From Naasia lichenicola (GTDB lineage Bacteria > Actinomycetota > Actinomycetes > Actinomycetales > Microbacteriaceae): a DNA stretch of 64,000 nt. Positions 1 through 9,239 of the stretch are shown here, one piece after another (position 1 is the first letter of the stretch; each line of letters opens with the position of its first letter). Made by a program: the position numbers and the translations under genes. The notes under the pieces were generated by a model that searched no databases, had not been told where the DNA came from, and was given only the letters and a program-made list of their open reading frames with translations. The stretch lies in the NCBI RefSeq assembly GCF_004801885.1, contig NZ_SSSM01000005.1, forward strand, positions 62,001 to 126,000, in the 5' to 3' direction.

Positions 1-56
1 AGCGATACCGACCGCCCAGGTTCCTGCGTCGACTCCTAAACCTCGCCGTGTCGCGC

Positions 57-1652
57 TCACGCCACGTCCTCCCCCGAGGTCGATCCACTCGCGGCGCCCG
101 CAGTTGGTAAGGGCGGAACTGCCATGGGACGCCACGCCTTGTTGGTGTCGTTGACAGCGAGCTCGCGTTGAACGAGTTCGACCTTCACTGGGATGCCGGG
201 ATGGCCGCCGACTTTGATCAGGAACTTGCCCCGTCCTGGCGGTTCGGTCTCCCGCCCAGCGACGGGATCCCACGCTGGCGGATCCTGCCACGAAGCGAGC
301 AACTCCTGCTCGGCACGAGACAGCGCCACTGCGGAGGTGAGCATCGGCATCTCCGCAGCGGGCAGACCACCGGCGACGACCATGCCCGCACGCTCGACGA
401 ACCCCTTGGCCTTCATGCGGTCCTCTTCCGCGAGCGCGAGGAGATCGCTCATAGTGTGCGAGATCATCGCGAGGCCGACGCCGCGCTGCCGGTTGAGCCG
501 AGTGAGCGCATCGACGCGATCTACCATTCCGCGGCCAGCCCGCAGGGCGCGCCAGAGCTCGTCGAGAATGACGAGATAGTGCCGTCGAGGCTCGAGCCCC
601 GCATCGGCGAGTGCGTTCGCGACGTTGACCGTTCCGAACCCCGCCGACCAGCAGGCGAGAAGTATCGCGGCCTGAAGATCGACATCTGTGTCATCGATGG
701 ATGACACGTCGTAGACCACTGGGCGATCGCGCATCATCGGAACGTCCGTGGGATGAGCGAACGTTTCTCCCAATCGTCCGCCTGAAGTGAGCGAGATGAG
801 AGACGCCTCGAGGTCTTCGGTGATCTGGTTGTAGCGGGTGCGGTCTCCTCGGTCGAGCGCCACCGCCCGCACCTCGGGGGGAGCATCCCGGAGAACCTGA
901 AGCAGATCCCCGAGGACCGGCACTCCGTTGTGGTGTTCGTCGAGCACCTTGAGGGCCGCGTCAAGGATCGACTCCTCCCGATCGGTCGGCGGCTGCTTTC
1001 GAAGGATGGTGAGGAGAGCGGAGACCATCGTGTGACGGCGCGCATGCGCATCGGCGAGGACCTGCTGGCGCTCTGTTTCCTTTCCCGCCAAACGCAGTCG
1101 TTCTGCAGCCTGGGTTGCTTCGCCGGGATCGAGGATGTTCAGGTGTCCGCGCCCTCGGCCGAGGGTTATGACCTGACCTCCCAGCGCCGCGATGAGATCG
1201 ACGTAGTCGGGCTTTAGGTCACCGAGCACGAGCGGAAGATTGCCCATGCCCGCTCCACCGGCTGCCATCCGACGGATGAGCGTCGACTTGCCCAGCCCGG
1301 GAAGGCCGAGGACGAAGACCGATGGGTTCGAGATGAGGTTTGCGTCTTGGAACCAGGAGATCGGATCGGCGCAGACCGTGGCGCCCGTGAACAGCTGAAG
1401 ACCTATCGGCACGCCGACCATCGGTGTCCCGGTGCCGACCGCGAACGGCCACAGCCCGCAGACCTGCACGGTTGTCCCGCGCCATTCACGAGCGGGCTGG
1501 ATGACCCGCGCTGTGCCCTTCCCGCGACCGAACCACCCTCGCGGCCCGGGGCGACGCGGCGGCACTGCCTGCTTGGTCGGAGTCGATCTCGCCTTTGGCT
1601 GCTCCGTCGCCGACTTCTTCGGCTTTCGGCTTCCTGGTTCCAGTGCGGGCAT
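57..1652 (-). CDS. VirB4/TraC-like conjugation ATPase
   Basis: Predicted cytoplasmic motor ATPase of an actinobacterial type IV secretion/conjugation machine (about 531 aa). A Walker A motif, GLPGLGKST, lies at residues 116-124, and a Walker B, VILDE, at about 361-365. The basic, proline-rich N-terminus (residues 9-50) looks disordered. The ATG at 1652 is preferred because it has GAGG six bases upstream and begins 13 nt after the stop of the SCO6880 gene; the open frame continues upstream only by running through that gene. It is the last complete gene of the minus-strand operon, which probably continues beyond base 1. The ATPase role rests on visible motifs and gene order. Assignment to VirB4 rather than a VirD4 coupling protein is inferred from the pairing with SCO6880. 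Confidence 0.8.
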   Translation of the reverse strand: MPALEPGSRKPKKSATEQPKARSTPTKQAVPPRRPGPRGWFGRGKGTARVIQPAREWRGTTVQVCGLWPFAVGTGTPMVGVPIGLQLFTGATVCADPISWFQDANLISNPSVFVLGLPGLGKSTLIRRMAAGGAGMGNLPLVLGDLKPDYVDLIAALGGQVITLGRGRGHLNILDPGEATQAAERLRLAGKETERQQVLADAHARRHTMVSALLTILRKQPPTDREESILDAALKVLDEHHNGVPVLGDLLQVLRDAPPEVRAVALDRGDRTRYNQITEDLEASLISLTSGGRLGETFAHPTDVPMMRDRPVVYDVSSIDDTDVDLQAAILLACWSAGFGTVNVANALADAGLEPRRHYLVILDELWRALRAGRGMVDRVDALTRLNRQRGVGLAMISHTMSDLLALAEEDRMKAKGFVERAGMVVAGGLPAAEMPMLTSAVALSRAEQELLASWQDPPAWDPVAGRETEPPGRGKFLIKVGGHPGIPVKVELVQRELAVNDTNKAWRPMAVPPLPTAGAASGSTSGEDVA

Positions 1653-1665
1653 GAAGGGCCTCGTT

Positions 1666-3165
1666 TCACATCTGGTCGCGCACGGCGCCAGGGATCTGGA
1701 GATGCTTGGGCAGGACGATTCCGAGAGGTAAGGCTGCGGCGAACGCCGAGTCCTGCGAGCCATGAACGACTCGAAGTCGTAAGCGCGCGGTGGCGGCGAG
1801 GTTGTCGATCGCGGCCGCCGCGTCTGCTCGCTGGGCCGGCTCGAGAACTGTCGCCGTGACGAGCAAGCCGAAGTTGACGAGACCGGCACCACCGGCCTCT
1901 TCAGTCGCAGTCGCAATCGCTGACCGCGCCTGCCCCATGTTCCGCGCAGTCGGCTTGTTCGAGGTCGTGAGGTTGAACGACGCCGCTCGCACGTCAGCCT
2001 CGACGATCGCGGCCGCGCGAGCAGGATCGATTGGCCGGTAAAGAAGAGTGACTCGCTTGCGAATGATGTCTCGGTGCGGAGCCAGCAGGCGAGACAAGAC
2101 GCTCGAGGGGACATTTCCGCGGGGAGCGCCGCTCATCATCCAGGTGACCGAAAGACCTGAGTCGTGCCGGTAATGATCCCAAGCGGTCTCATGCGCCGTT
2201 GGGCCCACCTCCGCCCAGTAGAGCTCGGGTGGTTCTCCGAGTGAGTTCGCTTCGTCGATCGCTGTTGCAGCCGCAGGATCGTACGCGGTGCGGATCACCT
2301 CGCAGAGTTCCTGCGCGGAAAGCGGGCGAGCAGCTCCTGCACCTGTCGCGCCGAGGCCGCGCGTGAGGCCGGGAAGTCGACTGGCTAGTTCTCGACCTAC
2401 CTCGTCCGCACTCCTCTTACGGCCTCCCGCGCGAGAAGTCGCGGCGAAGGTGACGGCCACGTATGCCTTGATGGTGGCCGAGCCCTCGGGATATCGATCG
2501 ACGATCTCCTCGAGGAGCTCACGCGCGAAGTCAGGGGCGTCGTCCGCGATCTGCGCTCGCACCTGTCGACGTAGGCGAGTTCCGGAGTCGGGCGCGGTCT
2601 CGATCGTGACGGACGCTGCCTCGACACCAGGCTCTTCTCCTAGTGACGCGAGCCAATGGCCCCAGTCTGCAACCCAGACATCAATCTGCTCGCGATCGAC
2701 CAGCGCCGCACCATCGGGTTCGGTGCCGATAACGACGGTGTAGTCGGACGTAGTCGTCATCTGCAACAGTGCGAACGGACGGTCGTAGCTGTCGCGAAAC
2801 TCGCGAAGCTTGCTGCCTGCCGCGAGTCCGGGGATCTGGGTCGTACCCCACTCGGCCAACCCGAGCGGGCCCGATCGATAAATGTATGCACCCGATCGTT
2901 TGGTGAGCGCCCAGAAGAGCAGGTTTGACAACCGAATGAGAAGGGATTGACCGTGCTTATCGCGGACGGCGACACCCAGCAGAACCAGTGCGAACACGAC
3001 TGCTGTCGCCGAGCCGGCGATGAGACCGCCAGCCATGACCGAGAGCACAGTCGCCCCGGCGCCGACGAACAGGATGGCGGTGCCCAGCGAGCCAAGTCCG
3101 AGTAAGCCCGCCGACTTGGGGCTGACCCAGTTCCCGTAGCTTCGCTGTGATGACTCAGCCGACAT
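1666..3165 (-). CDS. SCO6880-family conjugation membrane protein
   Basis: A 499-aa protein of the SCO6880 type, found next to VirB4-like ATPases in actinobacterial conjugative elements. Two hydrophobic helices lie near the N-terminus (about residues 18-65). A long soluble domain follows, in the arrangement of PrgI/TcpE-like membrane anchors joined to the N-terminal part of a VirB4. It carries no P-loop, so the nucleotide-binding half is probably supplied by the next gene. The ATG at 3165 starts 8 nt after the stop of the VirB6-like gene. The family has no biochemically proven reaction; the role in the transfer channel is inferred from conserved neighbourhood. Confidence 0.75.
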   Translation of the reverse strand: MSAESSQRSYGNWVSPKSAGLLGLGSLGTAILFVGAGATVLSVMAGGLIAGSATAVVFALVLLGVAVRDKHGQSLLIRLSNLLFWALTKRSGAYIYRSGPLGLAEWGTTQIPGLAAGSKLREFRDSYDRPFALLQMTTTSDYTVVIGTEPDGAALVDREQIDVWVADWGHWLASLGEEPGVEAASVTIETAPDSGTRLRRQVRAQIADDAPDFARELLEEIVDRYPEGSATIKAYVAVTFAATSRAGGRKRSADEVGRELASRLPGLTRGLGATGAGAARPLSAQELCEVIRTAYDPAAATAIDEANSLGEPPELYWAEVGPTAHETAWDHYRHDSGLSVTWMMSGAPRGNVPSSVLSRLLAPHRDIIRKRVTLLYRPIDPARAAAIVEADVRAASFNLTTSNKPTARNMGQARSAIATATEEAGGAGLVNFGLLVTATVLEPAQRADAAAAIDNLAATARLRLRVVHGSQDSAFAAALPLGIVLPKHLQIPGAVRDQM

Positions 3166-3173
3166 TCTTCATC

Positions 3174-4730
3174 TCACTTCGCTCCTGACGGTGATTCGCC
3201 GTCGCCGGTCGAGCTCTCCCCCGCCTTGCGCAGAGCTACGTTCGCGCCCTGCGCGGCTCGTCCAACTTGCGAGACCACCTCGCCGGCGATGAGAACCGCC
3301 CCGACGGGCCCCGCAGCTGCGGCACCTGCGCTCGCACCGGCGGCACCTCCAGCGGCCCCAGCCTTGGCCCCGCCTGTTGCCGCACCGCTGGCGCCTCCTG
3401 AGGGAGCGCCACCCGCCATGCCCCCGCTCGGAGTCCCACCACCGCCTGCCCCGCTTGGGCCCGGACTCGATGGCCCGGCGCCGCCGCTCCCTCCCGAGGA
3501 TCCGAACCTCGAGATCGCTCCCGTTGCCAGCTCGCCGGCAACAAGGCCGCCGGCACCGACGAGCGCAAACGCTGCGCCCCCTCCGTCAGCAGCGAGTGGC
3601 GCAACCAGCGGCGTCACGAATCTCATCAACGCTGGCAAGGCGGCTAGTGCCATGACCATGAGCGCCAGACCGGTGAGCACGCTCCAGATTCCGGTGCCGT
3701 CCTGTTGAAAGACGTTGGTGGCTACGAGTCGGAAGGCCGCGGCGTAGACGAGTGCGGCAGCGGGCTTGTAGAGGATGAAGGCGATCAGCCACCCGACGGA
3801 TCGGCGGAACCATTGCTTGCCCATTGCTGTGTTCGTGAAGCTGGCGGTGAGCGGAAGGATGCCTGCGAGGATGACGAGCAGGCCGCCGCGGACCACCATC
3901 AGGGCGACCTGGACGTAGGTGACGATCAGGGCGATGGATCCGAGGATCAGGACGCCGATCAGACCGATCGGCGATGTCGCAGACAGTCCTACGAGCAGCG
4001 CACTGACGTTTTCACCGAAGCATGGCGAGGTGGCCGACTCCACGTCGCAGTCGGTTGATGTGTTGAGTATCCAGACCGAAAAGGAGTCCGCGGCCGCGAC
4101 AGCGAGCCCGATAACGGTAAGGCCGGCTCCCGAGACGACGATGAGCGTGACCAGGGACTGAAGCAGCTCCCTGCCCGGCGCTGCCCGCTGATCCCACGCC
4201 ATCCGAAGGCCGGCGACGATGATCGCGAGCACGGCGAGCGCACCGACGTAGAACCAGATCGAGCTCTGCAGGAACCCGACGGTCGACGAGGATCCTGACG
4301 GGGACGCTGCGGGCAGCAGTGAGCTGACTAGTGCCGCAGAGCCGGAGATGAGCATGGAGGCGATGAGGATGATCCCGAGCTTGCTGACTGCGACGGGCGT
4401 TTCGCCTCGACGGGCGCGCAGCACGAAGGTCGCGACGAGACCGAGCAACGAGAGGATGCAGATAGCGAGCGCGAGGAACGAGGCGTATCCGACGATGACC
4501 TCGAACTGGCCAGCTCCCGGAGGAGTGGTGGTCAAGCTTGAACCGGTCCCCGAATCGAGTAGGGGCACGGGGACGCGGACCCAGATGGTGCCAACGCTGG
4601 CGAGTGCCTTGCCTAGTCCTTCAACTATCTGCTCGGCGAGCTGCTGCAGAGTCTGATTCGCTGCCCCCGTGACCACGTTGCCGACGGCAGACTGCCCCTG
4701 GCAGACGAAGTCGAGCGGGGCGCAGGCCAT
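3174..4730 (-). CDS. VirB6/TrbL-like polytopic membrane protein
   Basis: About 518 aa. The first ~75 residues precede roughly eight hydrophobic segments (about residues 78-380). A low-complexity tail rich in Gly, Ala, Ser and Pro follows (about residues 400-490), then a short charged end. This layout matches VirB6/TrbL-type inner-membrane channel proteins of type IV secretion systems. The ATG at 4730 lies 2 nt after the stop of the upstream gene with no good Shine-Dalgarno, which suggests translational coupling. In-frame codons further upstream would run deep into the preceding gene. The function is inferred from topology and operon position, because these proteins diverge strongly in sequence. 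Confidence 0.65.
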   Translation of the reverse strand: MACAPLDFVCQGQSAVGNVVTGAANQTLQQLAEQIVEGLGKALASVGTIWVRVPVPLLDSGTGSSLTTTPPGAGQFEVIVGYASFLALAICILSLLGLVATFVLRARRGETPVAVSKLGIILIASMLISGSAALVSSLLPAASPSGSSSTVGFLQSSIWFYVGALAVLAIIVAGLRMAWDQRAAPGRELLQSLVTLIVVSGAGLTVIGLAVAAADSFSVWILNTSTDCDVESATSPCFGENVSALLVGLSATSPIGLIGVLILGSIALIVTYVQVALMVVRGGLLVILAGILPLTASFTNTAMGKQWFRRSVGWLIAFILYKPAAALVYAAAFRLVATNVFQQDGTGIWSVLTGLALMVMALAALPALMRFVTPLVAPLAADGGGAAFALVGAGGLVAGELATGAISRFGSSGGSGGAGPSSPGPSGAGGGGTPSGGMAGGAPSGGASGAATGGAKAGAAGGAAGASAGAAAAGPVGAVLIAGEVVSQVGRAAQGANVALRKAGESSTGDGESPSGAK

Positions 4731-4732
4731 CG

Positions 4733-5455
4733 CTACACGCCGGACCAGGGAATGTAGCCGCCGAGGCTCTGCAGCGGCGCAGGGGCGATGGGCAAAGCTC
4801 CGGTGTCGTCGAGCTGCACCTTCCAATCCCCGTCCTGCCAGACGACCTTGATGGGAAGGCTCACGAGCTGTGCGTCGGAGTAGGCGAGAGCGAGGTCGAT
4901 GGTCGCGGCGTCCAGGGAGTAGGAAGTCACTGCGAAACCAGCGATCTGGGCACGTGCGGACTCTGAGCGTTCGGCAGGTACTGTCTCGACCGCGATCTTG
5001 CCCGGTCCCTCAGCCACCAGCTGGGGAAGGTCGGCTCGCAGGGTGGAATCCGTTCCCATCGCAAGGAAGTTGGCAGAGGCGAAGAGTGCACCGGCGGCCG
5101 TGTGTGCGTAGCAGCTTCGGAAGCCGGTGTCAGTGATCTCTCCCGGACCTGCAGCCGCGTTGGCCGGGGCAGCCACCGTGCCGACGATCTGCCACTCCGC
5201 GTCAGGCACCTGGTCGAGTGTCGATTCAGACTCGACGCTTGTCAATCCGCAGATGCTGACGTCTTCCTCCACCTCCTGGGAGGCAGTAGCCGTCGGCGCA
5301 AGGGAGGCCGACGCGGGGGGCGTTGCAGGGGATTCCTTCCCGCCTGGCCGACTGACTACGAAGCCAACGATGACGGCAGCGCCGATCACCATCGCAATTG
5401 CGGCGCCGATGATGCGGCGTCGAGTGTTAGGGCGGCGGGCCTGGTCATCGCTCAT
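4733..5455 (-). CDS. membrane-anchored extracytoplasmic conjugation protein
   Basis: About 240 aa. A short basic cytoplasmic N-terminus is followed by one transmembrane helix (about residues 15-34), a Ser/Thr/Pro/Ala-rich linker and an exported domain. The exported part has two cysteines, in the ICGL and RSCY contexts, that could form a disulphide. The shape resembles VirB8-like or DUF-type accessory proteins in SCO6880 clusters, but no diagnostic motif is visible. The ATG at 5455 is chosen because it begins just before the membrane anchor and has AGTGGA upstream; the frame stays open upstream to 5533. It lies in the conjugation operon between the small two-helix protein and the VirB6-like gene. 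Confidence 0.6.
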   Translation of the reverse strand: MSDDQARRPNTRRRIIGAAIAMVIGAAVIVGFVVSRPGGKESPATPPASASLAPTATASQEVEEDVSICGLTSVESESTLDQVPDAEWQIVGTVAAPANAAAGPGEITDTGFRSCYAHTAAGALFASANFLAMGTDSTLRADLPQLVAEGPGKIAVETVPAERSESARAQIAGFAVTSYSLDAATIDLALAYSDAQLVSLPIKVVWQDGDWKVQLDDTGALPIAPAPLQSLGGYIPWSGV

Positions 5456-5492
5456 GTGTCCACTGTTGCGCGGCACGGCCAGAAACCCTGGC

Positions 5493-5780
5493 TCATGCTC
5501 CGGCGATGCCACCGACAATGCCGGAGGCGCCACCGATCAGAAGCACTCCAAGCAGGATCGTGACGAATGTCTTCATGTGCTCGCCGCCCTCGCCGCGGCG
5601 GGAGTTCACCATGAAGAGAACTGCGAGCGCTACAAGGGCGAAGATGGCTGCGATCAAACCGCCCCACTTTGCCCACGCCAGGATCGTGTTGATTCCTGCG
5701 AACCCTGGGGGCTCCACCGGCACAGGGTTGGGCAGGTTGCCTGCAAGATAGATGGTCGTCGCAAGATCGGTGATGGTCAT
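5493..5780 (-). CDS. small two-helix membrane protein (VirB2/TrbC or DUF6112-like)
   Basis: A 95-aa protein with two hydrophobic helices (about residues 39-58 and 72-92) separated by a short basic, polar loop. Its start is well supported by AAGGAG seven bases before the ATG at 5780. In type IV secretion operons a protein of this size and topology is usually a pilin-like (VirB2/TrbC) subunit or a small channel component. Actinobacterial SCO6880 clusters often hold a DUF6112 protein here, which it resembles in size and layout. No cleavable signal peptide is obvious. The pilin role is an inference. Confidence 0.55.
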   Translation of the reverse strand: MTITDLATTIYLAGNLPNPVPVEPPGFAGINTILAWAKWGGLIAAIFALVALAVLFMVNSRRGEGGEHMKTFVTILLGVLLIGGASGIVGGIAGA

Positions 5781-5789
5781 CGGACTCCT

Positions 5790-6377
5790 TCAGGCCACAG
5801 GGAAGACGGGAAGTAACGCGAGCGATCTACGCACCCGGGGTGACAACCCCTGAGCACTGGCGGGAGCGGCACGCCAGCTCTCCACCCAAGGCAGGGTCCA
5901 GACGCGGGGCACTCCGCCACCGACAAGGCGCTCGAGATCTCTGATGCCGCGCGGACTGCGGCCTGGACTGTCTTCGACGAGCAGGAGTCCGACCAGGTCG
6001 ACGCCAGGCAGGCTGCCCGACGCCCAATCCGTCGCCGCGCGCTGGGCGCTGAGCAAGCCGTTGAGGTTCGATCGAGCGATGAGCATCACCCTGGCGGAGG
6101 GAGATGTGATGGGCCATGCGTGGTCGGCAGATTGAGAACCGGGCACGACGCTCGCGAGAGTGCTCTCGCCCGCCCCTCCGTGTGTGCCGAGCCACCAGAT
6201 ACCAGGGGTGGATGGACGACTTCGTTGAGGAAGGCAAAGGTCTGCAGAGGGCGCAGAAACTCCCGACTGGGGTGTCGTTGGGCCAAGTACGACCAGCTTC
6301 TCAGAGCCGGAACGCTCCTCATCGGGCGTCGATGAAGCCAGCGTCTCCAGCCAGGGATTCGTTCGTGTTGCTGACAT
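5790..6377 (-). CDS. DUF6668-like protein of the conjugation cluster
   Basis: About 195 aa and first gene of the minus-strand conjugation operon. The sequence WWLGTHGGAGESTLA at about residues 61-75 looks like a P-loop-derived motif in which the catalytic Lys is replaced (GGAGES instead of GGxGKS). That is characteristic of DUF6668 proteins found beside SCO6880. It may be a degenerate ParA/MinD-like fold that no longer hydrolyses ATP. The ATG at 6377 has AAGAAGGGAG upstream. The gene diverges from the ParA-like gene at 6554, which also has an altered P-loop, and a working relationship between the two is plausible but unproven. Confidence 0.6.
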   Translation of the reverse strand: MSATRTNPWLETLASSTPDEERSGSEKLVVLGPTTPQSGVSAPSADLCLPQRSRPSTPGIWWLGTHGGAGESTLASVVPGSQSADHAWPITSPSARVMLIARSNLNGLLSAQRAATDWASGSLPGVDLVGLLLVEDSPGRSPRGIRDLERLVGGGVPRVWTLPWVESWRAAPASAQGLSPRVRRSLALLPVFPVA

Positions 6378-6553
6378 CGCACTCCCTTCTTACGCTCGCC
6401 AATCAGACCCGAGACGGCATCGCAAGCCTTCGCGCTGCGCCCCCATGCGTGGTCATCGACAGAATGCACCCAGGCGCAACATATTGCTACCCAAACCGAT
6501 GGATTACTTCTAGCATCGGCGCAAGCCATTCGCGACGAGCTGAGGGAGCGACC
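6378..6553. promoter_or_regulatory. divergent promoter region of the conjugation operons
   Basis: These 176 bp separate the left-going operon from the right-going ParA-like operon and must hold both promoters. The segment around 6480-6525 is richer in A/T than its surroundings. No hexamer pair with good spacing stood out. The only clear site is GAGGGAG at 6542-6548, the ribosome binding site of the TTG-started ParA-like gene. Confidence 0.4.
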
Positions 6554-7762
6554 TTGACCAGCACTGCGGCTTCAGTCCCGAAGATAGAAGTACAGCTCGC
6601 CCCGGACGGATCGGGTTGGCTCGAGCTGAATGGAAAGCGTGAGGAGATTCGGGCGGGTGATGCCGCTAACGCACCCGCAGCCGTCTTGGCACGCGTCAAG
6701 GAGATCGCAAGGGACCAGGGCAGCAGCGTCGAGCTGACGGCACAAGACGACTACGGCTGGCAGCGATTGCTGGTGCGACCAGACGGATCCGTTGCCCCAA
6801 TCGGAGTTTTAGACGATGCCACCTCGGTTGGGCCGCACCTTGAAGACCTCCTCCGAGATCGGCCGCCCACTCCCGTCATGCCGGCAACTGAGGGTTGGCG
6901 CGCGGCCATCCGGACCATCACCCACGGTCTCGTCTCCCCCTCGCCGTCGCGCCACGAAATCGAACGGCGGCAGGCCATAGCGCGGGTGCAGCGCAGTTTC
7001 GACGGCCCAAGGACGGTGGTCGTGGTCAATCCGAAGGGCGGGGCGCACAAGACCACTGCTTCGCTTCTTCTCGCGGCCACTTTCGGCATTCATCGAGGCG
7101 GCTACACCCTCGCCTGGGACAACAACGAAACCCGCGGGACACTCGGTTGGAGATCGCTGCAGAGCTCCCACACCAAGACGGCAGTGGATCTACTCGAAGC
7201 GCTCGGTCCCTTCGTCGCAGGCGCTGGCGGGCGAATCGGCGATCTCGACGCATTCGTGAGAGGACAAGGTTCAAGCCAGTTCGACGTGCTTGCGTCGGAC
7301 GAGAACGCCGCGGCTTCCTCGATGATCGACTCATCCGCGTTCTTCGACCTGCATCAGGCGCTGGGACGCTTCTATCGAATTCTCGTAGTGGATACGGGTA
7401 ACAACATGCGCGCCTCCAACTGGCAGGCCGCAGTTGAAGCAGCAGATCAGCTGGTCATCGTCTCTACCATCCGAGAGGACACGGCAGCCTCGGCCGCGTG
7501 GTTGATCGACGCGCTTGGTGAACGCGGCCAACAGGACAAGGTGAGATCGGCCGTCACGGTACTCACCCAACCGAGCAAGCGAAACGACCCTGCCCTAGAG
7601 CAGCGTCTCCGCGAGCACTTCAAACGCCACACACGATCCGTGCTGACCACACCGTTCGATCCGGCGCTGGTCGAGGGAGGCGTGCTGCGTTACGAATCAC
7701 TCCAGCAGTCGACTCGACAAGCTTGGCTGCAGGTGACTGCATCCGTCGCTGACGGCCTATGA
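6554..7762 (+). CDS. ParA/MinD-like ATPase with deviant P-loop
   Basis: About 402 aa from a TTG start at 6554, chosen because GAGGGAG lies five bases upstream; earlier in-frame starts would put the gene inside the divergent DUF6668 gene. The N-terminal ~110 residues are not ATPase-like. From about residue 155 there is a ParA/MinD core: NPKGGAHKTT at 159-168 (deviant Walker A), a switch-like aspartate in WDNNETRG, and a Walker B-like LVVDTGNN. The canonical KGGxGKT glycine is histidine here, while both lysines are kept. It heads a four-gene operon in which each junction overlaps by 4 nt. A role in positioning or energising the conjugation machine is inferred from context. Confidence 0.7.
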   Translation: MTSTAASVPKIEVQLAPDGSGWLELNGKREEIRAGDAANAPAAVLARVKEIARDQGSSVELTAQDDYGWQRLLVRPDGSVAPIGVLDDATSVGPHLEDLLRDRPPTPVMPATEGWRAAIRTITHGLVSPSPSRHEIERRQAIARVQRSFDGPRTVVVVNPKGGAHKTTASLLLAATFGIHRGGYTLAWDNNETRGTLGWRSLQSSHTKTAVDLLEALGPFVAGAGGRIGDLDAFVRGQGSSQFDVLASDENAAASSMIDSSAFFDLHQALGRFYRILVVDTGNNMRASNWQAAVEAADQLVIVSTIREDTAASAAWLIDALGERGQQDKVRSAVTVLTQPSKRNDPALEQRLREHFKRHTRSVLTTPFDPALVEGGVLRYESLQQSTRQAWLQVTASVADGL

Positions 7763-8244
7763 CTGTCCAGCACGCCGCAACACTTGCGGCGTGCGTGCTG
7801 ACCGCGTGCCTTCTTGCCTCGTGCTCAGCATTTGTGAGCACGCCCCCGATACAGCCATCAACGTCTGGTCACACAACGATCGCCTCGGACGACCTGCAAT
7901 CCAGCCCCGCCCCCGACGCGAACCCCACAAGCTCTGCCGAGGCTATCGAAACCGCGACCACCGTCATGACTGCTTACTCCGACTGGAGTCTGAGCTCAGG
8001 CGATTGGCTAAACGGCCTCAACCCCCTCCTGACCCAGGAAGCATCGGAAGAGCTGAGCGGAACCGAACCCAATTGGATTCCACACGATCTGGGCATCGAG
8101 AGCGTGGTGCTGGACGCCGGTGCCAGCGCCGCGGGGGCTGTCGCTGTCGTTACGACTAAGCAGGGCCAGTACCGCGTTCTTCTGGTGCGTGATGCGGACC
8201 GTTGGCTCGTTGCGCACATCGCGACCCCGGACGCTGCCCAGTGA
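7759..8244 (+). CDS. lipoprotein of the conjugation operon
   Basis: A 161-aa protein with a lipoprotein signal: hydrophobic residues 8-21 ending in the lipobox LASC, with Cys22 as the predicted lipidated residue. A Ser/Thr/Pro-rich linker of about 35 residues follows, then a soluble domain of about 100 residues of mixed strand character. The mature domain is roughly the size of NTF2/VirB8-like domains, but no specific motif was recognised. The start codon overlaps the stop of the ParA-like gene (ATGA), and its own end overlaps the next gene (GTGA). It probably sits on the outer face of the membrane near the cell-wall hydrolase encoded next. Confidence 0.6.
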   Translation: MTVQHAATLAACVLTACLLASCSAFVSTPPIQPSTSGHTTIASDDLQSSPAPDANPTSSAEAIETATTVMTAYSDWSLSSGDWLNGLNPLLTQEASEELSGTEPNWIPHDLGIESVVLDAGASAAGAVAVVTTKQGQYRVLLVRDADRWLVAHIATPDAAQ

Positions 8245-9239
8245 AGGCGCTTGCTCTGTGGTTCGGGACGCCCTTCGTTCTCCTCCTGAGCATCTTCGCC
8301 CTGGTGTTCTTTCTGTCAGCGGAGCCAGCCTCGCCTGCAATCGCCTGCACCGGTCCCGCGGCGCAGGCCTCGACGACCTCCCTCAATCAGTCCGTCGCCG
8401 GCTATAGCGGCGAGCAGCTCGACAACGCTGCCGCCATCATGAACTCAGCATTCGATCTCGGCCTCGATCTGCAGGCCCAGATAATCGGAGTGATGACTGC
8501 GATGGGCGAATCGAGCCTTCGCGTACTGGATTACGGCGACGCCGTTGGACCGGATAGCCGCGGCCTCTTCCAGCAACGCGACTCATGGGGAACGCTCGAA
8601 CAGCGGTTGAACCCGACCGAGAGCGCGAACCTCTTCTACGCCCGTCTGATCACCGTCTCGGACTGGCAGTCCCTGTCCCCCACGATTGCAGCCCACCGTG
8701 TTCAGGGGAATGCGGACCCGCTTCACTATGACAATTACCTCGAGTCCGCTCGCACGGTCGTGGCCGCACTCGGCTCCACCAGAGCCAACTGCGCGCCGGT
8801 CTCGAATCCGTCGGATGACTATCCGTGGCAGCTAGAGACGACCGAGTCAGACGGCGGCCAGCTCTCGCCCCTCGGCTACTACTACCGCGAATGCGTCGAC
8901 TTCATTGCTTGGCGGATCAACCGGGACGCTGGCACGACGGCATCCCCATGGGCATACACGTGGTCCACTCTGACGCCCCTGGGCGGTGACGCCATCAAGT
9001 GGAAGCTGAACTGGGTCGAGCGCGGCTGGACGGTCAGCAGCACTCCGGTCCCCGGCTCAATTGCATGGTGGGGAGCCGACGCTGGCCCAGCGGGCCATGT
9101 GGCCTATGTTCAGTCCGTCTCTCCCGCCGGCGAGGTTTCCCTCGAGGAGTACAACTGGGGCAACGACCACGTCTACGACCAGCGGACGATCCCTGCTTCT
9201 GAGGCCGACGCGTTCTTGTACCCGCCGCCACGCGCATGA
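8241..9239 (+). CDS. cell-wall hydrolase with lysozyme-like and CHAP domains
   Basis: About 332 aa from the GTG at 8241, which overlaps the previous stop. An N-terminal hydrophobic segment (residues 5-25) anchors or exports the protein. Residues about 58-175 resemble a small lysozyme/transglycosylase-like domain with a candidate catalytic Glu90 in MGESS. Residues about 212-328 form a CHAP amidase/endopeptidase domain with Cys218 in ECVDF, His286 in GHVAY and an acidic/Asn third position near 302-305. Such enzymes (VirB1/TcpG type) open peptidoglycan locally so the conjugation apparatus can cross the wall. Catalytic residues are read by eye. The role is supported by operon context. Confidence 0.75.
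   Translation: MKALALWFGTPFVLLLSIFALVFFLSAEPASPAIACTGPAAQASTTSLNQSVAGYSGEQLDNAAAIMNSAFDLGLDLQAQIIGVMTAMGESSLRVLDYGDAVGPDSRGLFQQRDSWGTLEQRLNPTESANLFYARLITVSDWQSLSPTIAAHRVQGNADPLHYDNYLESARTVVAALGSTRANCAPVSNPSDDYPWQLETTESDGGQLSPLGYYYRECVDFIAWRINRDAGTTASPWAYTWSTLTPLGGDAIKWKLNWVERGWTVSSTPVPGSIAWWGADAGPAGHVAYVQSVSPAGEVSLEEYNWGNDHVYDQRTIPASEADAFLYPPPRA

Noticed and set aside
1653-2114. N-terminal extension of the VirB4-like gene
   Set aside because: The frame stays open upstream but lies wholly inside the SCO6880 gene and has low-complexity Arg/Ser content. A well-placed ribosome site supports 1652.
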